Origin: Unio delphinus
Lineage: Eukaryota; Mollusca; Bivalvia; Unionida; Unionidae
Length of the DNA: 64,000 nt
Reading direction: 5' to 3'
Assembly: GCA_029339505.1 (NCBI GenBank)
Contig: JAQISU010000036.1
Location: 1,022,501-1,086,500 of the forward strand
Shown: positions 1 through 13,410 of the stretch, piece by piece
How positions within the stretch are numbered: the first letter of the stretch is position 1
How the letters are laid out: each line of letters begins with the position of its first letter
The notes under the pieces: model-generated
What the model saw: only the letters and a program-made list of their open reading frames with translations
What the model was told of the DNA's origin: nothing
The model's database searches: none
Program-made: the position numbers and the translations under genes

Positions 1-143
1 GTTATCTTTTGATTTCCATTTCAGTGAATTTTAGAGGGAACAAGCAGACTTCGTCTTAAGAATGGCAACTAAAGACACGATAATCTTGATAATCTGTATA
101 CATAATTGCTTTGAAACCTATCATCAATATTTATACAGTTTAC

Positions 144-257
144 CTTCAGAACAGTTCTTTCCTCGCCAGCCTGATGAACAATTACAGGAGTAGTCGCCAA
201 TGGAATTTGAACAGACGCCACCATTCGCACACGGAGAATTTAAACATTCATTGACAT
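144..257 (-). CDS. EGF-like domain exon, array unit 1
   Basis: Minus-strand exon of 114 bp between an AG acceptor (atttcag) and a GTAAAC donor, phase 1 at both ends, coding 38 residues. It reads DVNECLNSPC then ANGGVC, SNSIGDYSC, NC and SSGWRGKNC: six cysteines spaced C-x4-C-x5-C-x8-C-x-C-x8-C, the EGF pattern. The DVNEC start and the C-x-N-x4-Y-x-C motif match the calcium-binding EGF consensus. EGF repeats form rigid extracellular rods or ligand-binding surfaces in secreted and membrane proteins. Being symmetrical, the exon can be added or skipped without breaking the frame. It probably belongs to the same minus-strand gene as the LRP exons at 43.8-63.6 kb, but it could belong to separate small genes. 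Expression is not shown. Confidence 0.8.
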
Positions 258-1601
258 CTGAAATATAATTTTTCAAGACATTACATTTTCAAACACAGTA
301 GTATTCGGCATCTATTATACACTTGAACCATACTACACAGCAGCAGTATAATAGAGAGTTGCAATTTAGGTGATCAAAATAATCATTTCCTGTCTATAGC
401 ACGATGTGCATCCTCACAGGAGTCCGTGCGAGAAGGACTGCAAACGATGTAATAGTCCAATTGTTATCAAATATATCTGGAAGACATTTCTTCAAAAAAA
501 TATGAGTTGCTGACAGTATAAGGATGTATTGACTGTTTCCAGGATTCAGTTTAAATGGGTTCTGCGGAAAACAAAACTCCATGGTTTCATCGAATATCCT
601 GAATAATTCCTGATTGTTTTAAGCATCTTTAATTTTTATTGTAGTTTCCATTTTGTCCATCATTATACGGAAGCTTGGAGTTGTGTCGATACTCCTCTGG
701 TATTCATTCAAAGAGCTCTCTACTTTGGGATTTGTGATACATTTCCCGATTGTCCTGAACATAGTTCGCGGTACCGTAAATAATATTTTCATGTTTACTT
801 ATTGTTCAAAGAATCCAATTTGCCTGTTGCATTTGATTAAACTGTCGGACGTTACAAGTGTTTTATACATTCCTAATATCACTGAAAGAAAGACTCGTTC
901 AGGTCTATTAATGTTACCTGTTCAAAACGTATTTCATTTTAAGTCACCCTGATATATCTTTGACCAGATACCTTTGACGTTTGAACATATGCGTCTATGT
1001 GTGTTATCACAGATACCTCGAGTATTCGTTTATTTTCAAACATTTTATATCTCCTACGTCTCTGAGCATAAATAATGATCATTTGTTTCCAATCGTTTGC
1101 TTCCGTCTATCGAACACAGTTTCTTTGCTTGATCAGAATCAGCTGCAAATGAGGTAGATAATACATCCATGCAAGAATAATAGGTCATTACCATTGACAG
1201 ATTTGTTACGCAGCAATAACAAATTGCCGTCAGATTGATAGGATACATACAAAAGAATATTTATTTTAAATCGATTTCACATAAGCAACAATGTCATGAA
1301 TTGTTTTACAACCGTATTTAACCTTTAAGAAATGCAAAAGGAATCTGTACGTTTGTTTAGCAAATACTTATTACATTGCAATGTTAAAGTAATAAATAGC
1401 CAAATATAATGTTCACACTTCATTCAGATTTTATTTGCTCACGTGTATCGTGTTTGAATGAGAATAAACACTGCATACGACTTACACAACCTCTTAGCAA
1501 CATATTCATGAAATTAAAGATAATTAAAGAAACCGTCATCATCCGTTCCCATTTTAATACGTTTGGGAATCCACGACAATTGTTTGTTTCTTGAAGAATC
1601 A

Positions 1602-1937
1602 TTATGTAAATTGACTTTGGTTATTCAGGTGAAGATAGCAAATTATTGGTACTTCGTGTCCAACTATCACTTTCATTTTACATTGCGCGAATGTCAGATT
1701 AAAACTCGCATTCTTGATCATCAGCAGTGATTCAGAAGGATCAGGCCTCTCAACTAAAAGCGAGTGATATTTAAATGCGTTGTAGAAATAGCAACACAGA
1801 GATTCATAGTTTGGTTCTTCTTCAACTTTTATCCGAACACATGTGTGAGTGGCGTCATTACATATTTGAATCGCTTGTGAAAAATGAGAGGTGTATAACA
1901 GGTGAACCAGGCAGAAAATGATAATTGTTCTTTCCAT
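1602..1937 (-). other. Signal-peptide-like ORF in the array unit (unit 1 copy)
   Basis: A minus-strand ORF of 111 codons beginning MERTIIIFCLVHLLYTSHF, which looks like a cleavable signal peptide, followed by a region with the motif YESLCCYFYNAF and a Cys near residue 85. I do not recognise the family. Homologous ORFs occur at 5350-5616 (short), 8961-9296, 12825-13160, 16685-17020, 20554-20889 and 28359-28613 (short). The copies in units 7, 9 and 10 are broken by a frameshift or an early TGA. A related ORF in the second monomer starts MEHFFTSFTLTLMAC (about 3270 downward). No convincing donor links it in phase to the EGF exon. It is either the relic of a first exon of an ancestral secreted-protein gene or an intronic coincidence kept by recent duplication. 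Confidence 0.35.
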
Positions 1938-2072
1938 TATGCTTCAATTTAACTGAGAGCAACACAGGTATGCTATGTCGTTTTTAAGTAATTCAAGATA
2001 AACAAATCATTCGCTTCATAATGAATTCACATATTGGGCAATATAGACACCAATAATATCCATAACATTTAC

Positions 2073-2187
2073 CATCATAACAGGTCTTCCATTACCAGCA
2101 TGTTGGACAGTTGCACGAGTAATTATTATTAGAATTTTTTACAGGTGACTCCATGTTGACGCCGTAAATTTAAACATTCATTGATAT
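2073..2187 (-). pseudogene. Dead EGF exon, second monomer of unit 1
   Basis: Paralogue of the 114-bp EGF exon half a unit away. It keeps the GTAAATG donor side, the start DINECLNL and the tract NYSCNC, but has 115 bp (a six-T run shifts the frame), an in-frame TAA after the next Cys-Trp, a broken cysteine pattern and a lost AG acceptor (tttccg in place of tttcag). Confidence 0.75.
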
Positions 2188-3822
2188 CGGAAATCTAATA
2201 TTCCAACAATAAAAACTTTGAAACAAAGTATTATCCTTCATACAGATAATATTTCAAGTATTCCTGGAAGACGTGTTTTAATCGAGACTTGCAACTTAGA
2301 TGATAAAATGCTTTCTTTTCTAGATCAGTAGCACACAGAATCATCACAGAAGACTCATCAAATACGATCAATGGCAATGCAGTGGGACTTCAATGTTCAC
2401 ACTTATTAGAATTTGAAATACGTTTTCAAATTAAATAGCAGGGAAGTAGGTATAAGGGTGTATTAACTGTCTTTTATGATCAACTTAATTGCCCTCTTCT
2501 AATTAAATATTTCATCACTTCAGAACGTATTCTGAAAAGATTCTGGGATTGTAAGGAGTTTGTATTTTATACTCACCCGTAGGTCTTGTCCATAATACGA
2601 TGGATGATTGGAATTCATTCAGAAGGCAACCATAACACAACCGGAATATCCCATACATTTGGACATGTCAAATATGTTTCCAAACACACTGTCATACCAA
2701 GCAAATCATTACGTTAGTTTTATTCACATTTTATTCTATTGACAAAACAAATAATGTTAGTTTTTTGCTAAAGGTTATGGCGTTTACTCTTGTATGTTAC
2801 CTAATTTAAGAGAACGGTTCAAAACACATGGCATGTCCAACGGACGGACCATTGAATGGTACCTGAAAGAGGATATTTGAACTACCAATCGACTAAACAT
2901 TTGCAGTATTTTGAACCGTTTGTTTATGTTTATTGACCTCCGTTTTGAAAGTGAGAAATGGAGCATTATTCGCTATCTAAATTCAAATAGTTTGAAATCG
3001 TTGAGGACACGCCATATTATTTGTTCCAAGCTATTTTCACTGCCTATCCTTCACATCCACTTCATAATCCGAGATTTAGTGTTGATTTTGGTCCTTAAGT
3101 TTGCAAGGTTTAACTTATCAAGCATTGTATATTAGGTTTGAGGCTGAATCCTGACATTTGCTTGGTCACATGCCATATGCCACGAATAAGCGTAATCATT
3201 ATTTGATGCCTTAATAATGTTTGAGAAACACATGCCATGAGGGTTAATGTAAAGGAAGTGAAGAAATGTTCCATATCCGTTATCTCTTTAACACGTTTAA
3301 TCATGGATGACAAGTATTAATAATAAAATGAACAAGGTTCTTGAGGTCAAATCTGCCACTTGTACAGTTTACTGATCACACCCGTCACTGTGCGTGTATA
3401 TTACGCAATAATTGTAATTTGAACCTAAATTTGTTATCATCGGATGTGTTTCAAACAGTTCAAACTTCTCGCGGGTGTTTCCTGATTTTGTCGTAAGCAA
3501 TATGTTTTCTAAACATTTGTTGAACAATGTTTTATATGACTATACTGGTTGTTATTTTGTCTATTCATTTGTTATTTCTTTGAAACAAATGGTCACAACG
3601 ACAGCGTCATTAAATATTATAATCATTTGTTTTGGATGGATATCGTTGTATTTTATCTTTCGTAAGAAGAATATGTTATCTTTTGATTTCCATTTCAGTG
3701 AATTTTAGAGGGAACAAGCAGACTTCGTCTTAAGAATGGCAACTAAAGACACGATAATCTTGATAAACTACTCTGTATACAAAAATGATTTGAAACCTAT
3801 CATCAATATTTATACAGTTTAC

Positions 3823-3936
3823 CTTCAGAACAGTTCTTTCCTCGCCAGCCTGATGAACAATTACAGGAGTAGTCGCCAATGGAATTTGAACAGACGCCAC
3901 CATTCGCACACGGAGAATTTAAACATTCATTGACAT
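3823..3936 (-). CDS. EGF-like domain exon, array unit 2
   Basis: Same 114-bp, phase 1-1 exon with acceptor atttcag and donor GTAAAC. By eye the coding sequence equals that of unit 1. Confidence 0.8.
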
Positions 3937-5751
3937 CTGAAATGTAATTTTTCAAGACATTACATTTTCAAACACAGTAGTATTCGGCATCTATTATACA
4001 CTTGAACCATACTACACAGCAGCAGTATAATAGAGAGTTGCAATTTAGGTGATCAAAATAATCATTTCCTGTCTATAGCACGATGTGCATCCTCACAGGA
4101 GTCCGTGCGAGAAGGACTGCAAACGATGTAATAGTCCAATTGTTATCAAATATATTTGGAAGACATTTCTTCAAAAAAATATGAGTTGCTGACAGTATGA
4201 GGATGTATTGACTGTTTCCAGGATTCAGTTTAAATGGGTTCTGCGAAAACAAAACTCCATGGTTTCATCGAATATCCTGAATAATTCCTGATTGTTTCAA
4301 GCATCTTTAATTTTTATTGTAGTTTCCATTTTGTCCATCATTATACGGAAGCTTGGAGTTGTGTCGATACTCCTCTGGTATTCATTCAAAGCGCTCTCTA
4401 CTTTGGGATTTGTGATACATTTCCCGATTGTCCTGAACATAGTTCGCGGTACCGTAAATAATATTTTCATGTTTACTTATTGTTCAAAGAATCCAATTTG
4501 CCTGTTGCATTTGATTAAACTGTCGGACGTTACAAGTGTTTTATACATTCCTAATATCACTGAAAGAAAGACTCGTTCAGGTCTATTAATGTTACCTGTC
4601 CAAAACGTATTTCATTTTAAGTCACCCTGATATATCTTTGACCAGATACCTTTGACGTTTGAACATATGCGTATATGTGTGTTATCACAGATACCTCGAG
4701 TATTCGTTTATTTTCAAACATTTTATATCTCCTACGTCTCTGAGCATAAATAATGATCATTTGTTTCCAATCGTTTGCTTCCGTCTATCGAACACAGTTT
4801 CTTTGCTTGATCAGAATCAGCTGCAAATGAGGTAGATAATACATCCATGCAAGAATAATAGGTCATTACCGTTGACAGATTTGTTACGCAGCAATAACAA
4901 ATTGCCGTCAGATTGACAGGATACATACAAAAGAATATTTATTTTAAATCGATTTCACATAAGCAACAATGTCATGAATTGTTTTACAACCGTATTTAAC
5001 CTTTAAGAAATGCAAAAGGAATCTGTACGTTTGTTTAGCAAATACTTATTACATTGCAATGTTAAAGTAATAAATAGCCAAATATAATGTTCACACTTCA
5101 TTCAGACTTTTATTTGCTCACGTGTATCGTGTTTGAATGAGAATAAACACTGCATACGACTTACACAACCTCTTAGCAACATATTCATGAAATTAAAGAT
5201 AATTAAAGAAACCGTCATCATCCGTTCCCATTTTAATACGTTTGGGAATCCACGACAATTGTTTGTTTCTTGAAGAATCATTATGTAAATTGACTTTGGT
5301 TATTCAGGTGAAGATAGCAAATTATTGGTACTTCGTGTCCAACTATCACTTATATTTTACATTGCGCGAATGTCAGATTAAAACTCGCATTCTTGATCAT
5401 CAGCAGTGATTCAGAAGGATCAGGCCTCTCAACTAAAAGCGAGTGATATTTAAATGCGTTGTAGAAATAGCAACACAGAGATTCATAGTTTGGTTCTTCT
5501 TCAACTTTTATCCGAACACATGTGTGAGTGGCGTCATTACATATTTGAATCGCTTGTGAAAAATGAGAGGTGTATAACAGGTGAACCAGGCAGAAAATGA
5601 TAATTGTTCTTTCCATTATGCTTCAATTTAACTGAGAGCAACACAGGTATGCTATATCGTTTTTAAGTAATTCAAGATAAACAAATCATTCGCTTCATAA
5701 TGAATTCACATATTGGGCAATATAGACACCAATAATATCCATAACATTTAC

Positions 5752-5866
5752 CATCATAACAGGTCTTCCATTACCAGCATGTTGGACAGTTGCACGAGTA
5801 ATTATTATTAGAATTTTTTACAGGTGACTCCATGTTGACGCCGTAAATTTAAACATTCATTGATAT
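5752..5866 (-). pseudogene. Dead EGF exon, unit 2
   Basis: 115 bp with the same frameshift, TAA and missing acceptor as unit 1. Confidence 0.75.
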
Positions 5867-7501
5867 CGGAAATCTAATATTCCAACAATAAAAACTTTGA
5901 AACAAAGTATTATCCTTCATACAGATAATATTTCAAGTATTCCTGGAAGACGTGTTTTAATCGAGACTTGCAACTTAGATGATAAAATGCTTTCTTTTCT
6001 AGATCAGTAGCACACAGAATCATCACAGAAGACTCATCAAATACGATCAATGGCAATGCAGTGGGACTTCAATGTTCACACTTATTAGAATTTGAAATAC
6101 GTTTTCAAATTAAATAGCAGGGAAGTAGGTATAAGGGTGTATTAACTGTCTTTTATGATCAACTTAATTGCCCTCTTCTAATTAAATATTTCCTCACTTC
6201 AGAACGTATTCTGAAAAGATTCTGGGATTGTAAGGAGTTTGTATTTTATACTCACCCGTAGGTCTTGTCCATAATACGATGGATGATTGGAATTCATTCA
6301 GAAGGCAACCATAACACAACCGGAATATCCCATACATTTGGACATGTCAAATATGTTTCCAAACACACTGTCATACCAAGCAAATCATTACGTTTGTTTT
6401 ATTCACATTTTATTCTATTGACAAAACAAATAATGTTAGTTTTTTGCTAAAGGTTATGGCGTTTACTCTTGTATGTTACCTAATTTAAGAGAACGGTTCA
6501 AAACACATGGCATGTCCAACGGACGGACCATTGAATGGTACCTGAAAGAGGATATTTGAACTACCAATCGACTAAACATTTGCAGTATTTTGAACCGTTT
6601 GTTTATGTTTATTGACCTCCGTTTTGAAAGTGAGAAATGGAGCATTATTCGCTATCTAAATTCAAATAGTTTGAAATCGTTGAGGACACGCCATATTATT
6701 TGTTCCAAGCTATTTTCACTGCCTATCCTTCACATCCACTTCATAATCCGAGATTTAGTGTTGATTTTGGTCCTTAAGTTTGCAAGGTTTAACTTATCAA
6801 GCATTGTATATTAGGTTTGAGGCTGAATCCTGACATTTGCTTGGTCACATGCCATATGCCACGAATAAGCGTAATCATTATTTGATGCCTTAATAATGTT
6901 TGAGAAACACATGCCATGAGGGTTAATGTAAAGGAAGTGAAGAAATGTTCCATATCCGTTATCTCTTTAACACGTTTAATCATGGATGACAAATATTAAT
7001 AATAAAATGAACAAGGTTCTTGAGGTCAAATCTGCCACTTGTACAGTTTACTGATCACACCCGTCACTGTGCGTGTATATTACGCAATAATTGTAATTTG
7101 AACCTAAATTTGTTATCATCGGATGTGTTTCAAACAGTTCAAACTTCTCGCGGGTGTTTCCTGATTTTGTCGTAAGCAATATGTTTTCTAAACATTTGTT
7201 GAACAATGTTTTATATGACTATACTGGTTGTTATTTTGTCTATTCATTTGTTATTTCTTTGAAACAAATGGTCACAACGACAGCGTCATTAAATATTATA
7301 ATCATTTGTTTTGGATGGATATCGTTGTATTTTATCTTTCGTAAGAAGAATATGTTATCTTTTGATTTCCATTTCAGTGAATTTTAGAGGGAACAAGCAG
7401 ACTTCGTCTTAAGAATGGCAACTAAAGACACGATAATCTTGATAAACTACTCTGTATACAAAAATGATTTGAAACCTATCATCAATATTTATACAGTTTA
7501 C

Positions 7502-7615
7502 CTTCAGAACAGTTCTTTCCTCGCCAGCCTGATGAACAATTACAGGAGTAGTCGCCAATGGAATTTGAACAGACGCCACCATTCGCACACGGAGAATTTA
7601 AACATTCATTGACAT
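7502..7615 (-). CDS. EGF-like domain exon, array unit 3
   Basis: Intact 114-bp phase 1-1 exon with the same splice sites. No residue change was seen against unit 2. Confidence 0.8.
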
Positions 7616-9431
7616 CTGAAATGTAATTTTTCAAGACATTACATTTTCAAACACAGTAGTATTCGGCATCTATCATACACTTGAACCATACTACACAGCA
7701 GCAGTATAATAGAGAGTTGCAATTTAGGTGATCAAAATAATCATTTCCTGTCTATAGCACGATGTGCATCCTCACAGGAGTCCGTGCGAGAAGGACTGCA
7801 AACGATGTAATAGTCCAATTGTTATCAAATATATTTGGAAGACATTTCTTCAAAAAAATATGAGTTGCTGACAGTATGAGGATGTATTGACTGTTTCCAG
7901 GATTCAGTTTAAATGGGTTCTGCGGAAAACAAAACTCCATGGTTTCATCGAATATCCTGAATAATTCCTGATTGTTTCAAGCATCTTTAATTTTTATTGT
8001 AGTTTCCATTTTGTCCATCATTATACGGAAGCTTGGAGTTGTGTCGATACTCCTCTGGTATTCATTCAAAGCGCTCTCTACTTTGGGATTTGTGATACAT
8101 TTCCCGATTGTCCTGAACATAGTTCGCGGTACCGTAAATAATATTTTCATGTTTACTTATTGTTCAAAGAATCCAATTTGCCTGTTGCATTTGATTAAAC
8201 TGTCGGACGTTACAAGTGTTTTATACATTCCTAATATCACTGAAAGAAAGACTCGTTCAGGTCTATTAATGTTACCTGTCCAAAACGTATTTCATTTTAA
8301 GTCACCCTGATATATCTTTGACCAGATACCTTTGACGTTTGAACATATGCGTCTATGTGTGTTATCACAGATACCTCGAGTATTCGTTTATTTTCAAACA
8401 TTTTATATCTCCTACGTCTCTGAGCATAAATAATGATCATTTGTTTCCAATCGTTTGCTTCCGTCTATCGAACACAGTTTCTTTGCTTGATCAGAATCAG
8501 CTGCAAATGAGGTAGATAATACATCCATGCAAGAATAATAGGTCATTACCGTTGACAGATTTGTTACGCAGCAATAACAAATTGCCGTCAGATTGACAGG
8601 ATACATACAAAAGAATATTTATTTTAAATCGATTTCACATAAGCAACAATGTCATGAATTGTTTTACAACCGTATTTAACCTTTAAGAAATGCAAAAGGA
8701 ATCTGTACGTTTGTTTAGCAAATACTTATTACATTGCAATGTTAAAGTAATAAATAGCCAAATATAATGTTCACACTTCATTCAGACTTTTATTTGCTCA
8801 CGTGTATCGTGTTTGAATGAGAATAAACACTGCATACGACTTACACAACCTCTTAGCAACATATTCATGAAATTAAAGATAATTAAAGAAACCGTCATCA
8901 TCCGTTCCCATTTTAATACGTTTGGGAATCCACGACAATTGTTTGTTTCTTGAAGAATCATTATGTAAATTGACTTTGGTTATTCAGGTGAAGATAGCAA
9001 ATTATTGGTACTTCGTGTCCAACTATCACTTTCATTTTACATTGCGCAAATGTCAGATTAAAACTCGCATTCTTGATCATCAGCAGTGATTCAGAAGGAT
9101 CAGGCCTCTCAACTAAAAGCGAGTGATATTTAAATGCGTTGTAGAAATAGCAACACAGAGATTCATAGTTTGGTTCTTCTTCAACTTTTGTCCGAACACA
9201 TGTGTGAGTGGCGTCATTACATATTTGAATCGCTTGTGAAAAATGAGAGGTGTATAACAGGTGAACCAGGCAGAAAATGATAATTGTTCTTTCCATTATG
9301 CTTCAATTTAACTGAGAGCAACACAGGTATGCTATGTCGTTTTTAAGTAATTCAAGATAAACAAATCATTCGCTTCATAATGAATTCACATATTGGGCAA
9401 TATAGACACCAATAATATCCATAACATTTAC

Positions 9432-9546
9432 CATCATAACAGGTCTTCCATTACCAGCATGTTGGACAGTTGCACGAGTAATTATTATTAGAATTTTTTA
9501 CAGGTGACTCCATGTTGACGCCGTAAATTTAAACATTCATTGATAT
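9432..9546 (-). pseudogene. Dead EGF exon, unit 3
   Basis: 115 bp with the same frameshift, stop and acceptor loss. Confidence 0.75.
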
Positions 9547-11365
9547 CGGAAATCTAATATTCCAAAAATAAAAACTTTGAAACAAAGTATTATCCTTCAT
9601 ACAGATAATATTTCAAGTATTCCTGGAAGACGTGTTTTAATCGAGACTTGCAACTTAGATGATAAAATGCTTTCTTTTCTAGATCAGTAGCACACAGAAT
9701 CATCACAGAAGACTCATCAAATACGATCAATGGCAATGCAGTGGGACTTCAATGTTCACACTTATTAGAATTTGAAATACGTTTTCAAATTAAATAGCAG
9801 GGAAGTAGGTATAAGGGTGTATTAACTGTCTTTTATGATCAACTTAATTGCCCTCTTCTAATTAAATATTTCATCACTTCAGAACGTATTCTGAAAAGAT
9901 TCTGGGATTGTAAGGAGTTTGTATTTTATACTCACCCGTAGGTCTTGTCCATAATACGATGGATGATTGGAATTCATTCAGAAGGCAACCATAACACAAC
10001 CGGAATATCCCATACATTTGGACATGTCAAATATGTTTCCAAACACACTGTCATACCAAGCAAATCATTACGTTTGTTTTATTCACATTTTATTCTATTG
10101 ACAAAACAAATAATGTTAGTTTTTTGCTAAAGGTTATGGCGTTTACTCTTGTATGTTACCTAATTTAAGAGAACGGTTCAAAACACATGGCATGTCCAAC
10201 GGACGGACCATTGAATGGTACCTGAAAGAGGATATTTGAACTACCAATCGACTAAACATTTGCAGTATTTTGAACCGTTTGTTTATGTTTATTGACCTCC
10301 GTTTTGAAAGTGAGAAATGGAGCATTATTCGCTATCTAAATTCAAATAGTTTGAAATCGTTGAGGACACGCCATATTATTTGTTCCAAGCTATTTTCACT
10401 GCCTATCCTTCACATCCACTTCATAATCCGAGAATGAGAAGTTAGTATGTCTTTCTTCTCGCTACATGCTTGACGTGGTATATGTAAATGGTGATAACAG
10501 TTGTTAGGATAAACAAATGACATTCATAGTAGGAGTGGATCTTAAATTATTGAAAATATGAAAGAGAAAATTGCATATATATATACATTATTTAACATTA
10601 ACGAAAAGGAATATAACTTTAGTGTTGATTTTGGTCCTTAAGTTTGCAAGGCTTAACTTATCAAGCATTGTATATTAGGTCTGAGGCTGAACCCTGACAT
10701 TTGCTCGGTCACATGCCATATGCCACGTATAAGCGTAATCATTATTTGATGCCTTAATAATGTTTGAGAAACACATGCCATGAGGGTTAATGTAAAGGAA
10801 GTGAAGAAATGTTCCATATCCGTTATCTCTTTAACACGTTTAATCATGGATGACAAATATTAATAATAAAATGAACAAGGTTCTTGAGATCAAATCTACC
10901 ACTTGTACAGTTTACTGATCACACCCGTCACTGTGCGTGTATATTACGCAATAATTGTAATTTGAACCTAAATTTGTTATCATCGGATGTGTTTCAAACA
11001 GTTCAAACTTCTCGCGGGTATTTCCTGATTTTGTCGTAAGCAATATGTTTTCTAAACATTTGTTGAACAATGTTTTATATGACCATACTGGTTGTTAATT
11101 TGTCTATTCATTTGTTATTTCTTTGAAACAAATGGTCACAACGACAGCGTCATTAAATAGTATAATCATTTGTTTTGGATGGATATCGTTGTATTTTATC
11201 TTTCGTAAGAAGAATATGTTATCTTTTGATTTCCATTTCAGTGAATTTTAGAGGGAACAAGCAGACTTCGTCTTAAGAATGGCAACTAAAGACACGATAA
11301 TCTTGATAAACTACTCTGTATACAAAAATGATTTGAAACCTATCATCAATATTTATACAGTTTAC

Positions 11366-11479
11366 CTTCAGAACAGTTCTTTCCTCGCCAGCCTGATGAA
11401 CAATTACAGGAGTAGTCGCCAATGGAATTTGAACAGACGCCACCATTCGCACACGGAGAATTTAAACATTCATTGACAT
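11366..11479 (-). CDS. EGF-like domain exon, array unit 4
   Basis: Intact 114-bp phase 1-1 exon with the same splice sites and all six cysteines. Confidence 0.8.
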
Positions 11480-13295
11480 CTGAAATGTAATTTTTCAAGA
11501 CATTACATTTTCAAACACAGTAGTATTCGGCATCTATCATACACTTGAACCATATTACACAGCAGCAGTATAATAGAGAGTTGCAATTTAGGTGATCAAA
11601 ATAATCATTTCTTGTCTATAGCACGATGTGCATCCTCACAGGAGTCCGTGCGAGAAGGACTGCAAACGATGTAATAGTCAAATTGTTATCAAATATATTT
11701 GGAAGACATTTCTTCAAAAAAATATGAGTTGCTGACAGTATAAGGATGTATTGACTGTTTCCAGGATTCAGTTTAAATGGGTTCTGCGGAAAACAAAACT
11801 CCATTTTTTCATCGAATATCCTGAATAATTCCTGATTGTTTCAAGCATCTTTAATTTTTATTGTAGTTTCCATTTTGTCCATCATTATACGGAAGCTTGG
11901 AGTTGTGTCGATACTCCTCTGGTATTCATTCAAAGCGCTCTCTACTTTGGGATTTGTGATACATTTCCCGATTGTCCTGAACATAGTTCGCGGTACCGTA
12001 AATAATATTTTCATGTTTACTTATTGTTCAAAGAATCCAATTTGCCTGTTGCATTTGATTAAACTGTCGGACGTTACTAGTGTTTTATACATTCCTAATA
12101 TCACTGAAAGAAAGACTCGTTCAGGTCTATTAATGTTACCTGTCCAAAACGTATTTCATTTTAAGTCACCCTGATATTTCTTTGACCAGATACCTTTGAC
12201 GTTTGAACATATGCGTCTATGTGTGTTATCACAGATACCTCGAGTATTCGTTTATTTTCAAACATTAAATATCTCCTACGTCTCTGAGCATAAATTATGA
12301 TCATTTGTTTCCAATCGTTTGCTTCCGTCTATCGAACACAGTTTCTTTGCTTGATCAGAATCAGCTGCAAATGAGATAGATAATACATCCATGCAAGAAT
12401 AATAGATCATTACCGTTGACAGATTTGTTACGCAGCAATAACAAATTGCCGTCAGATTGATAGGATACATACAAAAGATTATTTATTTTAAATCGATTTC
12501 ACATAAGTATCAATGTATTGAATTGTTTTACAACCGTATTTAACCTTTAAGAAATGCAAAAGGAATCTGTACGTTTGTTTAGCAAATACTTATTACATTG
12601 CAATGTTAAAGTAATAAATAGCCAAATATAATGTTCACACTGCATTCAGACTTTTATTTGCTCACGTGTATCGTGTTTGAATGAGAATAAACACTGCATA
12701 AGACTTACACAACCTCTTAGCAACATATTCATGAAATTAAAGATAATTAAAGAAACCGTCATCATCCGTTCCCATTTTGATACGTTTGGGAATCCACGAC
12801 AATTGTTTGTTTCTTGAAGAATCATTATGTAAATTGACTTTGGTTATTCAGGTCAAGATAGCAAATTATTGGTACTTCGTGTCCAACTATCACTGTCATT
12901 TTACATTGCGCGAATGTCAGATTAAAACTCGCATTCTTGATCATCAGCAGTGATTCAGAAGGATCAGGCCTCTCAACTAAAAGCGAGTGATATTTAAATG
13001 CGTTGTAGAAATAGCAACACAGAGATTCATAGTTTGGTTCTTCTTCAACTTTTATCCGAACACATGTGTGAGTGGCGTCATTACATATTTGAATCGCTTG
13101 TGAAAAATGAGAGGTGTATAACAGGTGAACCAGGCAGAAAATGATAATTGTTCCTTCCATTATGCTTTAATTTAACTGAGAGCAACACAGGTATGCTATG
13201 TCGTTTTTTAGTAATTCAAGATAAACAAATCATTCGCTTCATAATGAATTCACATATTGGGCAATATAGACACCAATAATATCCATAACATTTAC

Positions 13296-13410
13296 CATCA
13301 TAACAGGTCTTCCATTACCAGCATGTTGGACAGTTGCACGAGTAATTACCATTAGAATTTTTTACAGGTGACTCCATGTTGACGCCGTAAATTTAAACAT
13401 TCATTGATAT
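13296..13410 (-). pseudogene. Dead EGF exon, unit 4
   Basis: 115 bp with the same lesions. It reads Asn-Gly before NYSC, as expected of an EGF loop, where units 1-3 have Asn-Asn. Confidence 0.75.

Larger units (their letters stand above)
1..3674 (-). repeat. Array unit 1 (short form)
   Basis: This copy lacks the 184-bp segment present in units 3-10; the junction is near 3074-3077, where the text runs ccgagatttagtgttg. It also lacks a few bases near 90-110 and carries attgctttgaaacc, a variant otherwise found in units 10 and 11. On the minus strand it has an EGF exon (144-257), a signal-peptide-like ORF (1602-1937) and a dead EGF exon (2073-2187). Confidence 0.9.
3675..7353 (-). repeat. Array unit 2 (short form)
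   Basis: Shares the 184-bp deletion of unit 1, with its junction near 6751-6756. The signal-peptide-like ORF (5350-5616) ends early, after 88 codons, at a base change that creates a stop just after its QCK motif. Confidence 0.9.
7354..11217 (-). repeat. Array unit 3 (long form)
   Basis: First copy from the left that keeps the segment missing in units 1-2 (about 10434-10620). Its segment differs slightly from units 4-10: an extended tatatatata run near 10575-10590 and ccgagaatgagaag at the left edge. The signal-peptide-like ORF is open (8961-9296). Confidence 0.9.

Noticed and set aside
2784..2966. 60-codon ORFs on both strands near offset 2800 of each unit
   Set aside because: Overlapping frames on both strands in recently duplicated DNA. 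A 62-bp exon-like segment with AG/GT borders lies there, but no frame fits the phase-1 EGF exons.
4292..4630. Recurrent 112-codon plus-strand ORF in each unit (MFQASLIFIVVSI type)
   Set aside because: It is antisense to a minus-strand frame of similar quality. Its conservation is explained by recent duplication, there is no recognisable domain, and unit 1 and the edge monomer disrupt it.
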